5,737 bases of DNA. Source: Micavibrio sp. UBA5703 (lineage in GTDB: Bacteria; Pseudomonadota; Alphaproteobacteria; Micavibrionales; Micavibrionaceae). Under the pieces are notes generated by a model. That model had not been told where the DNA came from. It searched no databases and worked only from the letters and a program-made list of their open reading frames with translations. Made by a program: the position numbers and the translations under genes. Location: NCBI GenBank assembly GCA_002420015.1, contig DIHF01000006.1, positions 8,108 to 13,844 on the forward strand, written 5' to 3'. Shown here piece by piece: positions 1 through 5,737 of this stretch (within the stretch, counting starts at the first letter, position 1; each line of letters opens with the position of its first letter).

Positions 1-141
1 CGTCATCCCCGACCAGCGAGGCAACGCCGAGCGCCGTTCGGGGATCCAGCGCAACATGTGCGCGGCTTTGCCGCGCTTCTTTTCTGGACCCCCGTCGTTC
101 AAGCCTGACCACACATGTGTGGTCAGGCCACGGGGGTGACG
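1..141. repeat. BIME/REP-like palindromic element, copy 1, downstream of the LamG gene
   Basis: Bases 1-47 are identical to 3776-3822, in the same orientation. The ends are CGTCATCCCCG (1-11) and CGGGGGTGACG (131-141), one mismatch from a perfect inverted pair. A central hairpin GCGCGGC/GCCGCGC lies at 60-76, and a right unit starts CTGGACCCCCG at 84. The middle and right parts differ from copy 2. The element lies 22 bases past the LamG stop and fills the rest of the flank; no gene is seen in 1-163. It may fold in the mRNA 3' end and affect its stability. Confidence 0.82.
103..128. repeat. 26-bp perfect palindrome in the LamG gene 3' flank
   Basis: GCCTGACCACACA is followed directly by its exact reverse complement, with no spacer. 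It sits inside the right unit of repeat copy 1, between arms CCCCCGT (89-95) and ACGGGGG (130-136), 36 bases past the LamG stop. In RNA it would form a strong hairpin. There is no U-run after it on the minus strand, so it is not a classic intrinsic terminator, but it could still mark or protect the transcript end. Confidence 0.7.
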
Positions 142-163
142 CTGAAAGGAATATCCGAAATTC

Positions 164-3100
164 CTACTGCTGGAAGCAGTACAGATACGCCGTGGTGTTG
201 CAGGTGGCGAAGCCGCCGGTATCCGTCCAGGTGTTGTCGGTGTTGCCTGCCGTGCCGACATTGCCGCTTCGGGTGTTGAGGGCGCTGCCCCATGTGACGC
301 AGCCATGCGTGTTGTTGGTGGTGCCGTCGCGGGCGCCGGCGGTGGTGACGTTGGTCCAGACGTTGCCGGAGGCTTGCGACGTGCCGGAAGCGTTTTCGTT
401 AAGGGCAGAATCAAGCGAACCGTCGATTAGGTCGGCCCAGTTGTCGGCGACTTTCGTGCCGGAGGGCAGAAGGTAAGTATAGCTGCCGCCTATGCCGGTA
501 AAGAGCGAATCCGGGTCGTGCGTTGCGTCTGCGGTAATTGAAATCCATGCCTTATACGTTCCGAGCAACCCTGCGGCGGCGGCTTCGGTGTTGCATTTTG
601 TATCCGCCCCCGATTGGCCACCGAGGTTGCCGTTATATTTCGCGCCGGAATTGGTGGCGAGGAACACGGTGCGGGTTTCCACGCCCGGCGTGCCGTTGGT
701 GGCGTTGTAAAGATCCATGATTTCGGAGGCGGACAACGCCCGTCCGTAAATACGCACTTCGTCGATGAGGCCGTTGGTTAGGAATGGATTACCGTTGCAA
801 TACCCGCCGATCTCGACGTTATGGGTGTTACTGTAAATGGATGATGTAACATAAGCCGCCGAGTTCTCTTCCACGCCGTCAACATATATTCTTACATAGG
901 CACCGTCGTAAACACCCGTCAGCATATGCCACGATCCGTCATTGATGGCTGTTGTGCCTTGACCGGAATAGGCGTTAGTCCCGTCCGCGCCGCTGATAAG
1001 AAAAGCCGCTTTGCCGTCAGCAGTAGGCCAGCCAGAATATAATGCCCATGGATCTTGGCTGCCGTCACAGTTGCTTTTAGTAACAATGTCTTGCTCACCC
1101 GCAACGGATGTTTTAGCCCACGTGGAAACTGTGATGGTGGCGATACCCTCCGCCGCGTTGATATCCCCCGCCGTGACGTAATCGTTCGCGCCATCCAGCA
1201 GGATCGCGCCGCCGCGCTTTCCGGCGGGGCCCTGCCATGAAGGGCTGTTGGTCAGGGTGCCGGTATGGCCGTTGCCGGTGGAATCTGCCGCGCTGGTGCC
1301 GCTGGTTTCATCGAATTTCCAGTGCGCGATGAGGTCGGAGGCGTAGCTTCCCGCGTTCTTCCCGACCGCCACCCACGACGTGCCGTCGCAATATTGCATC
1401 ATGGTTTTGGTGCTGTTGTAGATCATCTCCCCTTTGTACCCCTTCGGGGCATCGCAATCGCCGGGAAAGGATTGCGCCAGCGTGGCAATATCCGCCCCGT
1501 TCAGGACGCGGTTGTAAACGCGCACATCGTCGAGATCGCCAAGGAATGAGCCGTTGTTGTAATAGGCGATTGTCATATTGTCTGCGGCATCGGAAACTTT
1601 AGCGCCCGCCCCGTCAGGCCCGCCATTCGAGGTGCAGGGAGTGCCGTTAACATACGCTTTTACGCCCGCAGTTGAAGAACCGCCATCCCACGACAGCGCC
1701 ACGTGGTTCCACTCGGTCACGTTCATGGCTTCGGCGCAGTCGATAAAAGTCACGCTCAAATCAGTCGTGGCGTAATCCTTAACGAAAGAAAAGTAATCTC
1801 CGCTGCCGCTATTATTGATAAGGGCAAAAAACCATTGGCCGGTGAGGGTAGGCCAGATAGATTTTGTGACAAGATAATTATTTCCGCTTGTGTTCGACGA
1901 CATTTTCATCCAGAGGGCGACGCTCAGGCCGCCGCCGCCCTGGGTTTCGAGATCGTCAAGGGAGGCGGGCGAGCTGTCAATGGTAATGGTGTCGTTTGTC
2001 CCGTCGAAGGTTAACGTGCCCTCGACCTGCCCCCCCGTTGTGTCCCATGGCGGTGAAGCCGCGAAGTTGTCTAGCGTGCCCGTATTGCCGTTACCCGAGG
2101 AATCCGCCGCGCTGGTGCCGCTGGACTCATCCAGTTTCCAGTGGCCGACGAGGCCGGTGGATGTATCCGCGTTTACCGCCGCCAGCGCGCCGATTTCTGC
2201 GGCGGAAAGGACGTAGTTGTAAATGCGCACGTCGTCCAGATAACCGCCGTCAACGGCGGCGGTGGGCCAGTCGCTGTGGTTGCCGATAAACATTTGCGCC
2301 GATGAATCATCCCCCATGGGGTAACTGCTGGTAGCGCCGATGGAGGAAACCAGTGCGCCATCCAGATACAGGGACGCGTTATCCGTCGATAAACCGGAAA
2401 ATGTGACCGCAACATGATGCCACTGACCGTCGTCGCTCAGTACGCCAGCCCAGTCTGCATCAAGGACACCGCCGTTAAACCAGTTTATGAAGTTTATGCT
2501 TGTATCGTTAATTCTTCTCAGGAGCCAGCCGTCATCGTTACCTCCCGCATATTTCTGCGCGATCACGTTTTCATTGTCGGGGCCGGCCTTAACCCAGGCC
2601 GCGATTGTTTTGGTGCTCAGGTTGTCGATCTGCGCCGCGCCGGGAACGGCGATGCCTTGCAAGTTGGTTGAAGACCCATCGGTTGAATTAAGGTAAAAGG
2701 CACCGCCAATCCTTCCGCCCGCCGCCGACCATGTGGAGTAGGGCGGCCCCTGCAATGTGCCGTCATTGGCGTAGCCCGATGAATCCGCCGCTGTGGTGCC
2801 GCTCGACTCATCCAGCTTGTAATGTGCGACGAGGGCGTTTTTTTCTGTTACCAGCGCCGCAATTTCAGTGGCGGTAAGAATGCGGTTGTAGATGCGGACA
2901 TCGTCGATGGTGGCACTTACGTAATCGCTCTCAGGTGTGCCATTGCTATTCCAGCAGCCGATACTGACAGGACGGCCATCGGCAACGGGGGCAACATTTC
3001 CGGTGCCGGACGACCAGCTTCCGCCTACGAGTGAGCCGTTCACGTAGAGCTTGGCTGAGCTGCCGGTGCCCGGTGTGAAAGTGAAGGCAATGTGCTGCCA

Positions 3101-3844
3101 CGTATCGGCAGAAGAATAAGTCGCGCTAGAACTGTAAGTCTGGCCGGTATCATTATATGAGAAGACGATATATCCACCGCTATCAAAACCCAGCATATAG
3201 TTCATGTTGCTCTGGTTGTCGCTGAAAACAATAGTGTCGCTAGTGACAGAACTAGATTTGTGCCAACCGGCAATGGTGATTGACTCCCCGGATGAAAGCT
3301 CAAGATCGGTCGTATAGGGCATCACGACGCAATCATCCGTCCCATCGAAGGATAGGCCGCCACCGATGATGCCTCCGGTCGGTTGCCATGTGGGGCTGCC
3401 GGAAGTTGTGCCGGTGTGGCCATTGCCCGATGAATCCGCCGCGCTGGTGCCGGAGGATTCATCCAGCTTCCAGTGGCCCTGCAGGCCGCTGCTCAGTTCT
3501 GCCGCGCTGGCCGGGAAGCCCATCGGCACCCAGACCGACCCGCCGCAGAACTGCATGACGTTCTGGTCGGCGTTGTAAAGGATCGTGCCTTCGGCGCGTG
3601 AGGGGCTGGAGCAGCCGCCGGAGCCGGAGCCGGGCAGGCCAGCCGGAATCCAGTTGGTGTTGTCGCAATACTGCACGATTTTGTGGTCGGCGTTGTAAAT
3701 GATTTTTCCCGCCGCACCCGCCGGGGATGAACACGCGGCCTGGGCGGGGTTTGCGAGGAATAAAAACAGCAACATCGTCATCCCCGACCAGCGAGGCAAC
3801 GCCGAGCGCCGTTCGGGGATCCGGCACAAAACGTAGCGGCGCAT
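164..3844 (-). CDS. Secreted multi-LamG-domain surface protein with DUF1554-like C-terminal cap
   Basis: Residues are numbered from the upstream GTG at 3964, the longest open frame (1266 codons). Seen: a hydrophobic segment (63-74) ending in ANPAQA gives a Sec signal peptide with likely cleavage after Ala76. Then come two Cys-pair/Trp motifs (78-112, 118-152), LamG domains at about 161-372, 378-596 and 605-830, a third Cys motif (837-868), a fourth LamG (878-1087) and a DUF1554-like domain (1098-1266) ending LYCFQQ. The mature part has 16 cysteines, consistent with full disulfide pairing. Family knowledge: Laminin_G_3/ConA-like domains bind glycans or proteins. Inference: an exported adhesin-like protein. 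Start choice: GTG 3964 would put 60 residues before the hydrophobic core, too long for a signal peptide. ATG 3844 gives a basic n-region (MRRY...) but no good ribosome site. ATG 3781 and ATG 3775 give very short peptides lacking basic residues. I prefer 3844 with low certainty; the repeat at 3776-3917 is what obscures the start. Confidence 0.88.
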   Translation of the reverse strand: MRRYVLCRIPERRSALPRWSGMTMLLFLFLANPAQAACSSPAGAAGKIIYNADHKIVQYCDNTNWIPAGLPGSGSGGCSSPSRAEGTILYNADQNVMQFCGGSVWVPMGFPASAAELSSGLQGHWKLDESSGTSAADSSGNGHTGTTSGSPTWQPTGGIIGGGLSFDGTDDCVVMPYTTDLELSSGESITIAGWHKSSSVTSDTIVFSDNQSNMNYMLGFDSGGYIVFSYNDTGQTYSSSATYSSADTWQHIAFTFTPGTGSSAKLYVNGSLVGGSWSSGTGNVAPVADGRPVSIGCWNSNGTPESDYVSATIDDVRIYNRILTATEIAALVTEKNALVAHYKLDESSGTTAADSSGYANDGTLQGPPYSTWSAAGGRIGGAFYLNSTDGSSTNLQGIAVPGAAQIDNLSTKTIAAWVKAGPDNENVIAQKYAGGNDDGWLLRRINDTSINFINWFNGGVLDADWAGVLSDDGQWHHVAVTFSGLSTDNASLYLDGALVSSIGATSSYPMGDDSSAQMFIGNHSDWPTAAVDGGYLDDVRIYNYVLSAAEIGALAAVNADTSTGLVGHWKLDESSGTSAADSSGNGNTGTLDNFAASPPWDTTGGQVEGTLTFDGTNDTITIDSSPASLDDLETQGGGGLSVALWMKMSSNTSGNNYLVTKSIWPTLTGQWFFALINNSGSGDYFSFVKDYATTDLSVTFIDCAEAMNVTEWNHVALSWDGGSSTAGVKAYVNGTPCTSNGGPDGAGAKVSDAADNMTIAYYNNGSFLGDLDDVRVYNRVLNGADIATLAQSFPGDCDAPKGYKGEMIYNSTKTMMQYCDGTSWVAVGKNAGSYASDLIAHWKFDETSGTSAADSTGNGHTGTLTNSPSWQGPAGKRGGAILLDGANDYVTAGDINAAEGIATITVSTWAKTSVAGEQDIVTKSNCDGSQDPWALYSGWPTADGKAAFLISGADGTNAYSGQGTTAINDGSWHMLTGVYDGAYVRIYVDGVEENSAAYVTSSIYSNTHNVEIGGYCNGNPFLTNGLIDEVRIYGRALSASEIMDLYNATNGTPGVETRTVFLATNSGAKYNGNLGGQSGADTKCNTEAAAAGLLGTYKAWISITADATHDPDSLFTGIGGSYTYLLPSGTKVADNWADLIDGSLDSALNENASGTSQASGNVWTNVTTAGARDGTTNNTHGCVTWGSALNTRSGNVGTAGNTDNTWTDTGGFATCNTTAYLYCFQQ
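167..673 (-). other. C-terminal DUF1554-like (endostatin/C-type-lectin-like) domain
   Basis: Residues about 1098-1266. The opening TVFLATNSGAKYNGNLGG, then GADTKCNTEAAAAGLLGTYKAWIS, a central LLPSGTKVADNWADL, then NVWTNV and a final TAYLYCFQQ, match the DUF1554 pattern as I remember it. The cysteines are 1124, 1222, 1255 and 1263. This family is usually found at the C-terminus of exported proteins; its ligand is not known to me. Confidence 0.72.
704..1333 (-). other. LamG domain 4
   Basis: Residues about 878-1087. It opens with AHWKFDETSGTSAADSTG, then LDGANDYVTAG, WHMLTGVYDG and IYVDGVEEN, and closes with IDEVRIYGRALSASEI. Cys966 and Cys1056 may pair. It differs more from domains 1 and 3 than they do from each other. 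Confidence 0.87.
1271..1334 (-). repeat. Nucleotide repeat at LamG openings (this is the domain 4 copy)
   Basis: About 63 bases encoding the HWKxDExSGTSAADSxGNG opening recur at 1271-1334, 2091-2153, 2771-2834 and 3423-3485. The copies at 2091 and 3423 agree at roughly five of six bases by eye. They share uninterrupted runs such as AATCCGCCGCGCTGGTGCCG, so they are similar in DNA and not only in protein. Confidence 0.7.
1361..1456 (-). repeat. Cys-pair/Trp stalk motif, copy 3
   Basis: Residues 837-868, between LamG domains 3 and 4. C-D-A-P, G-E-M-I-Y-N, M-Q-Y-C and W-V-A-V-G follow the N-terminal copies, with Cys837 and Cys859 22 apart. Its position ahead of a LamG domain mirrors copy 2 ahead of LamG 1, which suggests that stalk motif plus LamG duplicated as a unit. 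Confidence 0.75.
1475..2152 (-). other. LamG domain 3
   Basis: Residues about 605-830. It opens with GHWKLDESSGTSAADSSG, nearly the same as domain 1, then FDGTNDTITI, WNHVALSWDG, AYVNGTPC and LDDVRVYNRVLNGADI. Cys743 and Cys777 are a probable pair. Confidence 0.88.
2177..2833 (-). other. LamG domain 2
   Basis: Residues about 378-596. It opens with AHYKLDESSGTTAADSSG, has WHHVAVTFSG and LYLDGALVS in the core and closes with LDDVRIYNYVLSAAEI. It is the only one of the four with no cysteine, and its FDG-type strand is degenerate (FYLNSTDG), so its binding site may differ. Confidence 0.87.
2849..3484 (-). other. LamG domain 1
   Basis: Residues about 161-372. It opens with GHWKLDESSGTSAADSSG, has FDGTDD at the first strand pair, WQHIAFTFTPG in the middle and LYVNGSLVG near the end, and closes with IDDVRIYNRILTATEI. 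These are the usual Laminin_G_3 landmarks. Cys212 and Cys337 are a likely disulfide. Confidence 0.88.
3509..3613 (-). repeat. Cys-pair/Trp stalk motif, copy 2
   Basis: Residues 118-152 of the LamG protein. C-S-S-P, G-T-I-L-Y-N, M-Q-F-C and W-V-P-M-G repeat the copy 1 pattern, with Cys118 and Cys140 again 22 apart. It leads directly into the first LamG domain. Confidence 0.75.
3629..3733 (-). repeat. Cys-pair/Trp stalk motif, copy 1
   Basis: Residues 78-112 of the LamG protein (numbering from GTG 3964), immediately after the predicted signal cleavage. The pattern is C-S-S-P, then G-K-I-I-Y-N, then V-Q-Y-C and W-I-P-A-G. Cys78 and Cys100 are 22 apart, as in the other two copies. A Gly/Ser linker (GSGSGG) joins it to copy 2. 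I do not recognise a named domain; the pattern suggests a small disulfide-closed beta unit. Confidence 0.75.
3737..3844 (-). other. Predicted signal peptide of the LamG protein, partly encoded by a repeat element
   Basis: From ATG 3844 the n-region holds six arginines, followed by the hydrophobic core TMLLFLFLANPA and an AQA cleavage site before Ala77-Cys78. The n-region (MRRYVLC...RWSGM) lies wholly inside the palindromic repeat that ends at 3776; the hydrophobic core lies outside it. This is not a lipoprotein signal: the residues before Cys78 are QAA, without the usual Leu at -3. Confidence 0.6.
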
Positions 3845-3917
3845 ACGCGCCGCGCATGTCTCCTGGATCCCCGCCTGCGTTCCGCCGCCTGCAGCGGCTC
3901 CACTTGCGGGGATGACG
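3776..3917. repeat. BIME/REP-like palindromic element, copy 2, at the start of the LamG gene
   Basis: It begins CGTCATCCCCG and ends CGGGGATGACG, exact 11-bp inverted ends. Inside are two hairpin units in opposite orientation. The left unit pairs CCCCGA (3782-3787) with TCGGGG (3813-3818); the right unit (3863-3917) starts CTGGATCCCCG and has an inner stem GCCGC/GCGGC at 3884-3898. A central hairpin GGCGC/GCGCC sits at 3838-3851. The first 47 bases (3776-3822) are identical to bases 1-47. It ends one base before ATG 3775 and runs open in the LamG frame. The length of 142 is not a multiple of three. The family name is unknown. Confidence 0.85.
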
Positions 3918-3927
3918 TTAAGGAGTG

Positions 3928-3931
3928 TCCT
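3928..3931 (-). promoter_or_regulatory. Possible ancestral ribosome site of the LamG gene, separated from ATG by the repeat
   Basis: AGGA on the minus strand lies just before the repeat. If the 142-bp element were absent, this AGGA would stand 10 bases ahead of ATG 3775, which begins the hydrophobic signal core. Now the gap is over 150 bases. This is inference from spacing only; a second weak purine run (GAGAG, 3972-3978) precedes the GTG at 3964. Confidence 0.3.
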
Positions 3932-3982
3932 AATAAATTCCAGACAATGAGGCAAGAAAGTCACGGGGCTGCTCTCTCTAAT

Positions 3983-5737
3983 CTATCCGGCTGTGTTGCG
4001 TTTGCGGTTACGCACCATACCACCGACAAGGAAGAAAATGAAGCCGCCGCCCGCCATTCCGGCCAGAAGGCCGATGCCGAACTGCGCCTTGCCGATTCCA
4101 TATCCTGTGTGAGCCTTCAGCCCGGCCACGTCGCGGCGCAGATCGTCGATGCTGGCCAGTTGCGTTTTCATATCATTAACTTCGGTTCTCAGGCTGTCGT
4201 TTTCGGCCTTGAGTTCTTTGCTGGCTTCGATGAGAAGCGCGGTAAATTCCAGATAGCGGACCGATTTCATTTCCTTCGGATCGGCGGAGGAGTTGACCAG
4301 TTCGGGGAATACGTTCTCCAGCTCCTGCGCGATCACGCCGTAACGCTTCACGCCTTCGCCGTCTTCCTTCAGGCGGTAGCTGTAGCCCTGCACCTGATCG
4401 AGGCGGGCGAGAACGTCTTTGCTGTCGAGTTTCTCTATCTCGGTTTTCAGGCGGATGTCAGATGCCGCCGCGCCCATCGCCACCCAGGCCCCGGCCTCGC
4501 GGACTTCAAAGCCGATGGTGGCGTCGGTCTTGTAGCGCATCATGCCGTTCGCCGCCGTCGGGCGCTGGGCCGCCGTGCCGGAGGGCAGCAGGAACGCGCC
4601 GGTCGAGGCGCTGTTCAGCACCCAGCCGCTGCCGTTATAGGATATGCCGTCGCCCGTCACCGCGCCGGAGGCCACAACGTCGGAGAGGTTGTCCAGCGTC
4701 ATGCCCGTGGGCAGCGACAGGCCGGAGACGCTCTCGGCAATAATCTCGTTCGTAAATTCAACGGCGGTTTCGCCGGTGTTCACGCGCAGATATTTCTTGG
4801 ACTGGCTGGTGTAGCTGGACGGCACGTCGGACAGTGACACGAAGGTCGTCGTCCCGCCGCCCGCAACGCTGGATACCGCAGCGGCCTGATACCACTTGGA
4901 GCCGTCGGAGCAGACGCGCACGGATTTATTCGGGGCGAGGGCAATGTCTGTGCCGACGCCGGTTGCAAATTCTGCGTTGCTATCCAGTGTGATCGTATCG
5001 GCGGTATCGACGTTCACAATATCCATACAGCAACCCGCATAAGAAGCGGTGGAGGAGGTAAACGTATCCGTCGTATTCGTCGTCACGTTGCCGACGGATG
5101 TAATTTGTTTGATCGTACCGCAGGCATCCGCCGTGATTGTCGCCGCACCCGCGATAGCTTCTGAGGCGGGCGGAGCCACGACGAATTTCGGGGCCAGCGT
5201 CGTTTGCGCGCTTCCTACCGCCATGTTGCCCGACGTGTCGACGGTCAGCGCTTTGTTAAAGGATATAGAGTTTCCTGCGGTTCCCGGCGGCGCAGCCCCA
5301 AGGACAAGAATATCGGAAACCGGATTGTGCCATATTTCAAAAGCCGAATCGCTGTCCCAGTATACGTCAGAACTATTGGCGCCAGAGAATGTCTGATACC
5401 CGTTGAAAAAGATTTGCGATCCCCAGCCGTTATTAACGTTTGTTCTCATCATGAGGCCGTTATGGCCTATTCGCGAGGATTCGGTGGGTGTCCGGTCGGC
5501 GGTGCCGGATACACCCATAGGCGGAAAATAGAATTTTATGTTTCCGGCGGCACCCTGATCGCCCGTGCCGGTTCCTGCGGAGAGGATAACATCGCCGCCT
5601 TTCAAATTCGTCCCGCCCGACACCGCACTGCCTGCTTGAATAGTCAGGTCGCGGCCCGCCGTGGCGGCGGTGGTTTCGCGGGTCATGCCGATGGTCCGGG
5701 CGGCAGTATCGCCATCCAGGGTAAGAAGGTAGGACAG
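3983..5737 (-). CDS. Tail-fibre-like protein with S74 self-cleaving chaperone domain and C-terminal membrane anchor (5' end missing)
   Basis: Seen: the frame is open through the right edge; 17 codons precede the Met codon starting at 5686, so that Met is internal and the protein is partial. Counting from that Met, the visible part has 567 residues and ends at a TAG at 3983-3985. Residues 1-400 are rich in Gly, Ser, Thr, Ala and Asp, with fibre-like stretches such as GGDVILSAGTGTGDQG and LPSGTAAQRPTAANGMMRY. Residues 409-495 match Peptidase_S74, opening SDIRLK and containing YGVIAQELENVFPELV. A coiled coil follows (about 486-524), then a hydrophobic helix (about 536-557) and a basic end, RNRKR. 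Family knowledge: S74 domains trimerise phage tail spikes and then cut themselves off at a Ser/Lys dyad; Ser409 and Lys414 have the expected five-residue spacing. Inference: an exported trimeric fibre tethered in the inner membrane with its C-terminus in the cytoplasm. It lies just upstream of the LamG gene, probably in one operon. The S74 call is firm; role and substrate are unknown. Confidence 0.9.
   Translation of the reverse strand: MSYLLTLDGDTAARTIGMTRETTAATAGRDLTIQAGSAVSGGTNLKGGDVILSAGTGTGDQGAAGNIKFYFPPMGVSGTADRTPTESSRIGHNGLMMRTNVNNGWGSQIFFNGYQTFSGANSSDVYWDSDSAFEIWHNPVSDILVLGAAPPGTAGNSISFNKALTVDTSGNMAVGSAQTTLAPKFVVAPPASEAIAGAATITADACGTIKQITSVGNVTTNTTDTFTSSTASYAGCCMDIVNVDTADTITLDSNAEFATGVGTDIALAPNKSVRVCSDGSKWYQAAAVSSVAGGGTTTFVSLSDVPSSYTSQSKKYLRVNTGETAVEFTNEIIAESVSGLSLPTGMTLDNLSDVVASGAVTGDGISYNGSGWVLNSASTGAFLLPSGTAAQRPTAANGMMRYKTDATIGFEVREAGAWVAMGAAASDIRLKTEIEKLDSKDVLARLDQVQGYSYRLKEDGEGVKRYGVIAQELENVFPELVNSSADPKEMKSVRYLEFTALLIEASKELKAENDSLRTEVNDMKTQLASIDDLRRDVAGLKAHTGYGIGKAQFGIGLLAGMAGGGFIFFLVGGMVRNRKRNTAG
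4016..4081 (-). other. C-terminal transmembrane helix of the S74 protein
   Basis: About 22 uncharged residues (536-557), rich in Gly, Leu, Ile and Phe and containing GGGFIFFLVGGMV, are followed by RNRKRNTAG and the stop. The positive-inside rule puts the tail in the cytoplasm and the S74 domain and fibre on the outer face. Most phage S74 domains end with short helices rather than a membrane span, so this anchor is notable. The helix is Gly-rich and could pack tightly in a trimer. Confidence 0.8.
4202..4462 (-). other. Peptidase_S74 / intramolecular chaperone domain
   Basis: Residues 409-495 of the fibre protein (numbered from the Met at 5686). The opening SDIRLKTEI is the conserved start of the endosialidase chaperone domain: Ser409 is the expected cleavage-site serine and Lys414 its dyad partner. 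The following YSYRLKEDGEG, RYGVIAQELENVFPELV and VRYLEFTALLIEA segments are standard family blocks, and nothing is missing. By family knowledge the domain drives trimer folding and then autocleaves. That this copy is active is inferred from the intact dyad. Confidence 0.92.

Noticed and set aside
60..84. Hairpin GCGCGGC-TTT-GCCGCGC followed by TTCTTTTC, like a plus-strand intrinsic terminator
   Set aside because: No plus-strand gene in the window reads into it, and it is the central hairpin of repeat copy 1; left as part of that element.
117..476. Plus-strand open frames across the window, such as 117-476, 1265-1549 and 3947-4837
   Set aside because: They lie opposite the two well-supported minus-strand genes, have arginine/proline/alanine-rich products without domain landmarks, and are shadows of GC-rich coding DNA.
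1271..3485. Regularly spaced repeats as a possible CRISPR array
   Set aside because: The copies are about 650-820 bases apart, in frame and encode LamG openings; they are domain repeats.
3731..3745. Lipoprotein signal before Cys78 of the LamG protein
   Set aside because: The preceding residues are AQAA with no Leu/Val/Ile at -3; a standard AQA signal peptidase I site fits better.
3770..3925. Target-site duplication around repeat copy 2
   Set aside because: The flanks (AACAT on the left, TTAAG on the right) show no direct repeat, so I cannot claim transposition-type insertion.
5684..5686. Met codon at 5686 as the start of the S74 protein
   Set aside because: The frame stays open for 17 more codons to the window edge with the same fibre-like composition (LTLDGDTAARTIG), and no signal peptide follows this Met.

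Overview
The window holds two genes, both on the minus strand, and two copies of a palindromic intergenic repeat. The DNA is fairly GC-rich and bacterial in character. Both proteins look like exported surface or fibre proteins. The S74/tail-fibre style, the short Cys/Trp stalk motifs and the REP-like repeats resemble what I know of GC-rich Alphaproteobacteria, such as predatory or environmental lineages. That placement is a low-confidence guess from style, not from a marker gene.

Layout, in the direction of transcription (right to left). From 5737 to 3983 runs the 3' part of a tail-fibre-like protein; its true start lies beyond the right edge. It has a long repetitive beta-rich fibre region, then a Peptidase_S74 (endosialidase-type intramolecular chaperone) domain, a coiled coil, one transmembrane helix and a basic tail. 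From 3982 to 3845 is a short leader that contains most of a 142-bp palindromic element (3776-3917). From about 3844 (start uncertain) to 164 is a large secreted protein with a signal peptide, two Cys-pair/Trp stalk motifs, three LamG domains, a third stalk motif, a fourth LamG domain and a C-terminal DUF1554-like (endostatin/C-type-lectin-like) cap. From 163 to 1 is the 3' flank, filled by a second, 141-bp copy of the same element.

How they may work together (inference): the genes are codirectional with a short gap and are probably co-transcribed. One makes a trimeric, self-processing, membrane-tethered fibre; the other makes a secreted multi-lectin protein. They share a short G-x3-Y...W-V-x-x-G motif, so they may belong to one surface-adhesion or recognition structure, but no partner or ligand can be read from the sequence.

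The most unusual features are the repeat copy that ends one base before a possible start codon of the LamG gene and appears to encode its signal-peptide n-region, and the S74 domain followed by a coiled coil and membrane anchor, an order like that of the animal protein MYRF.
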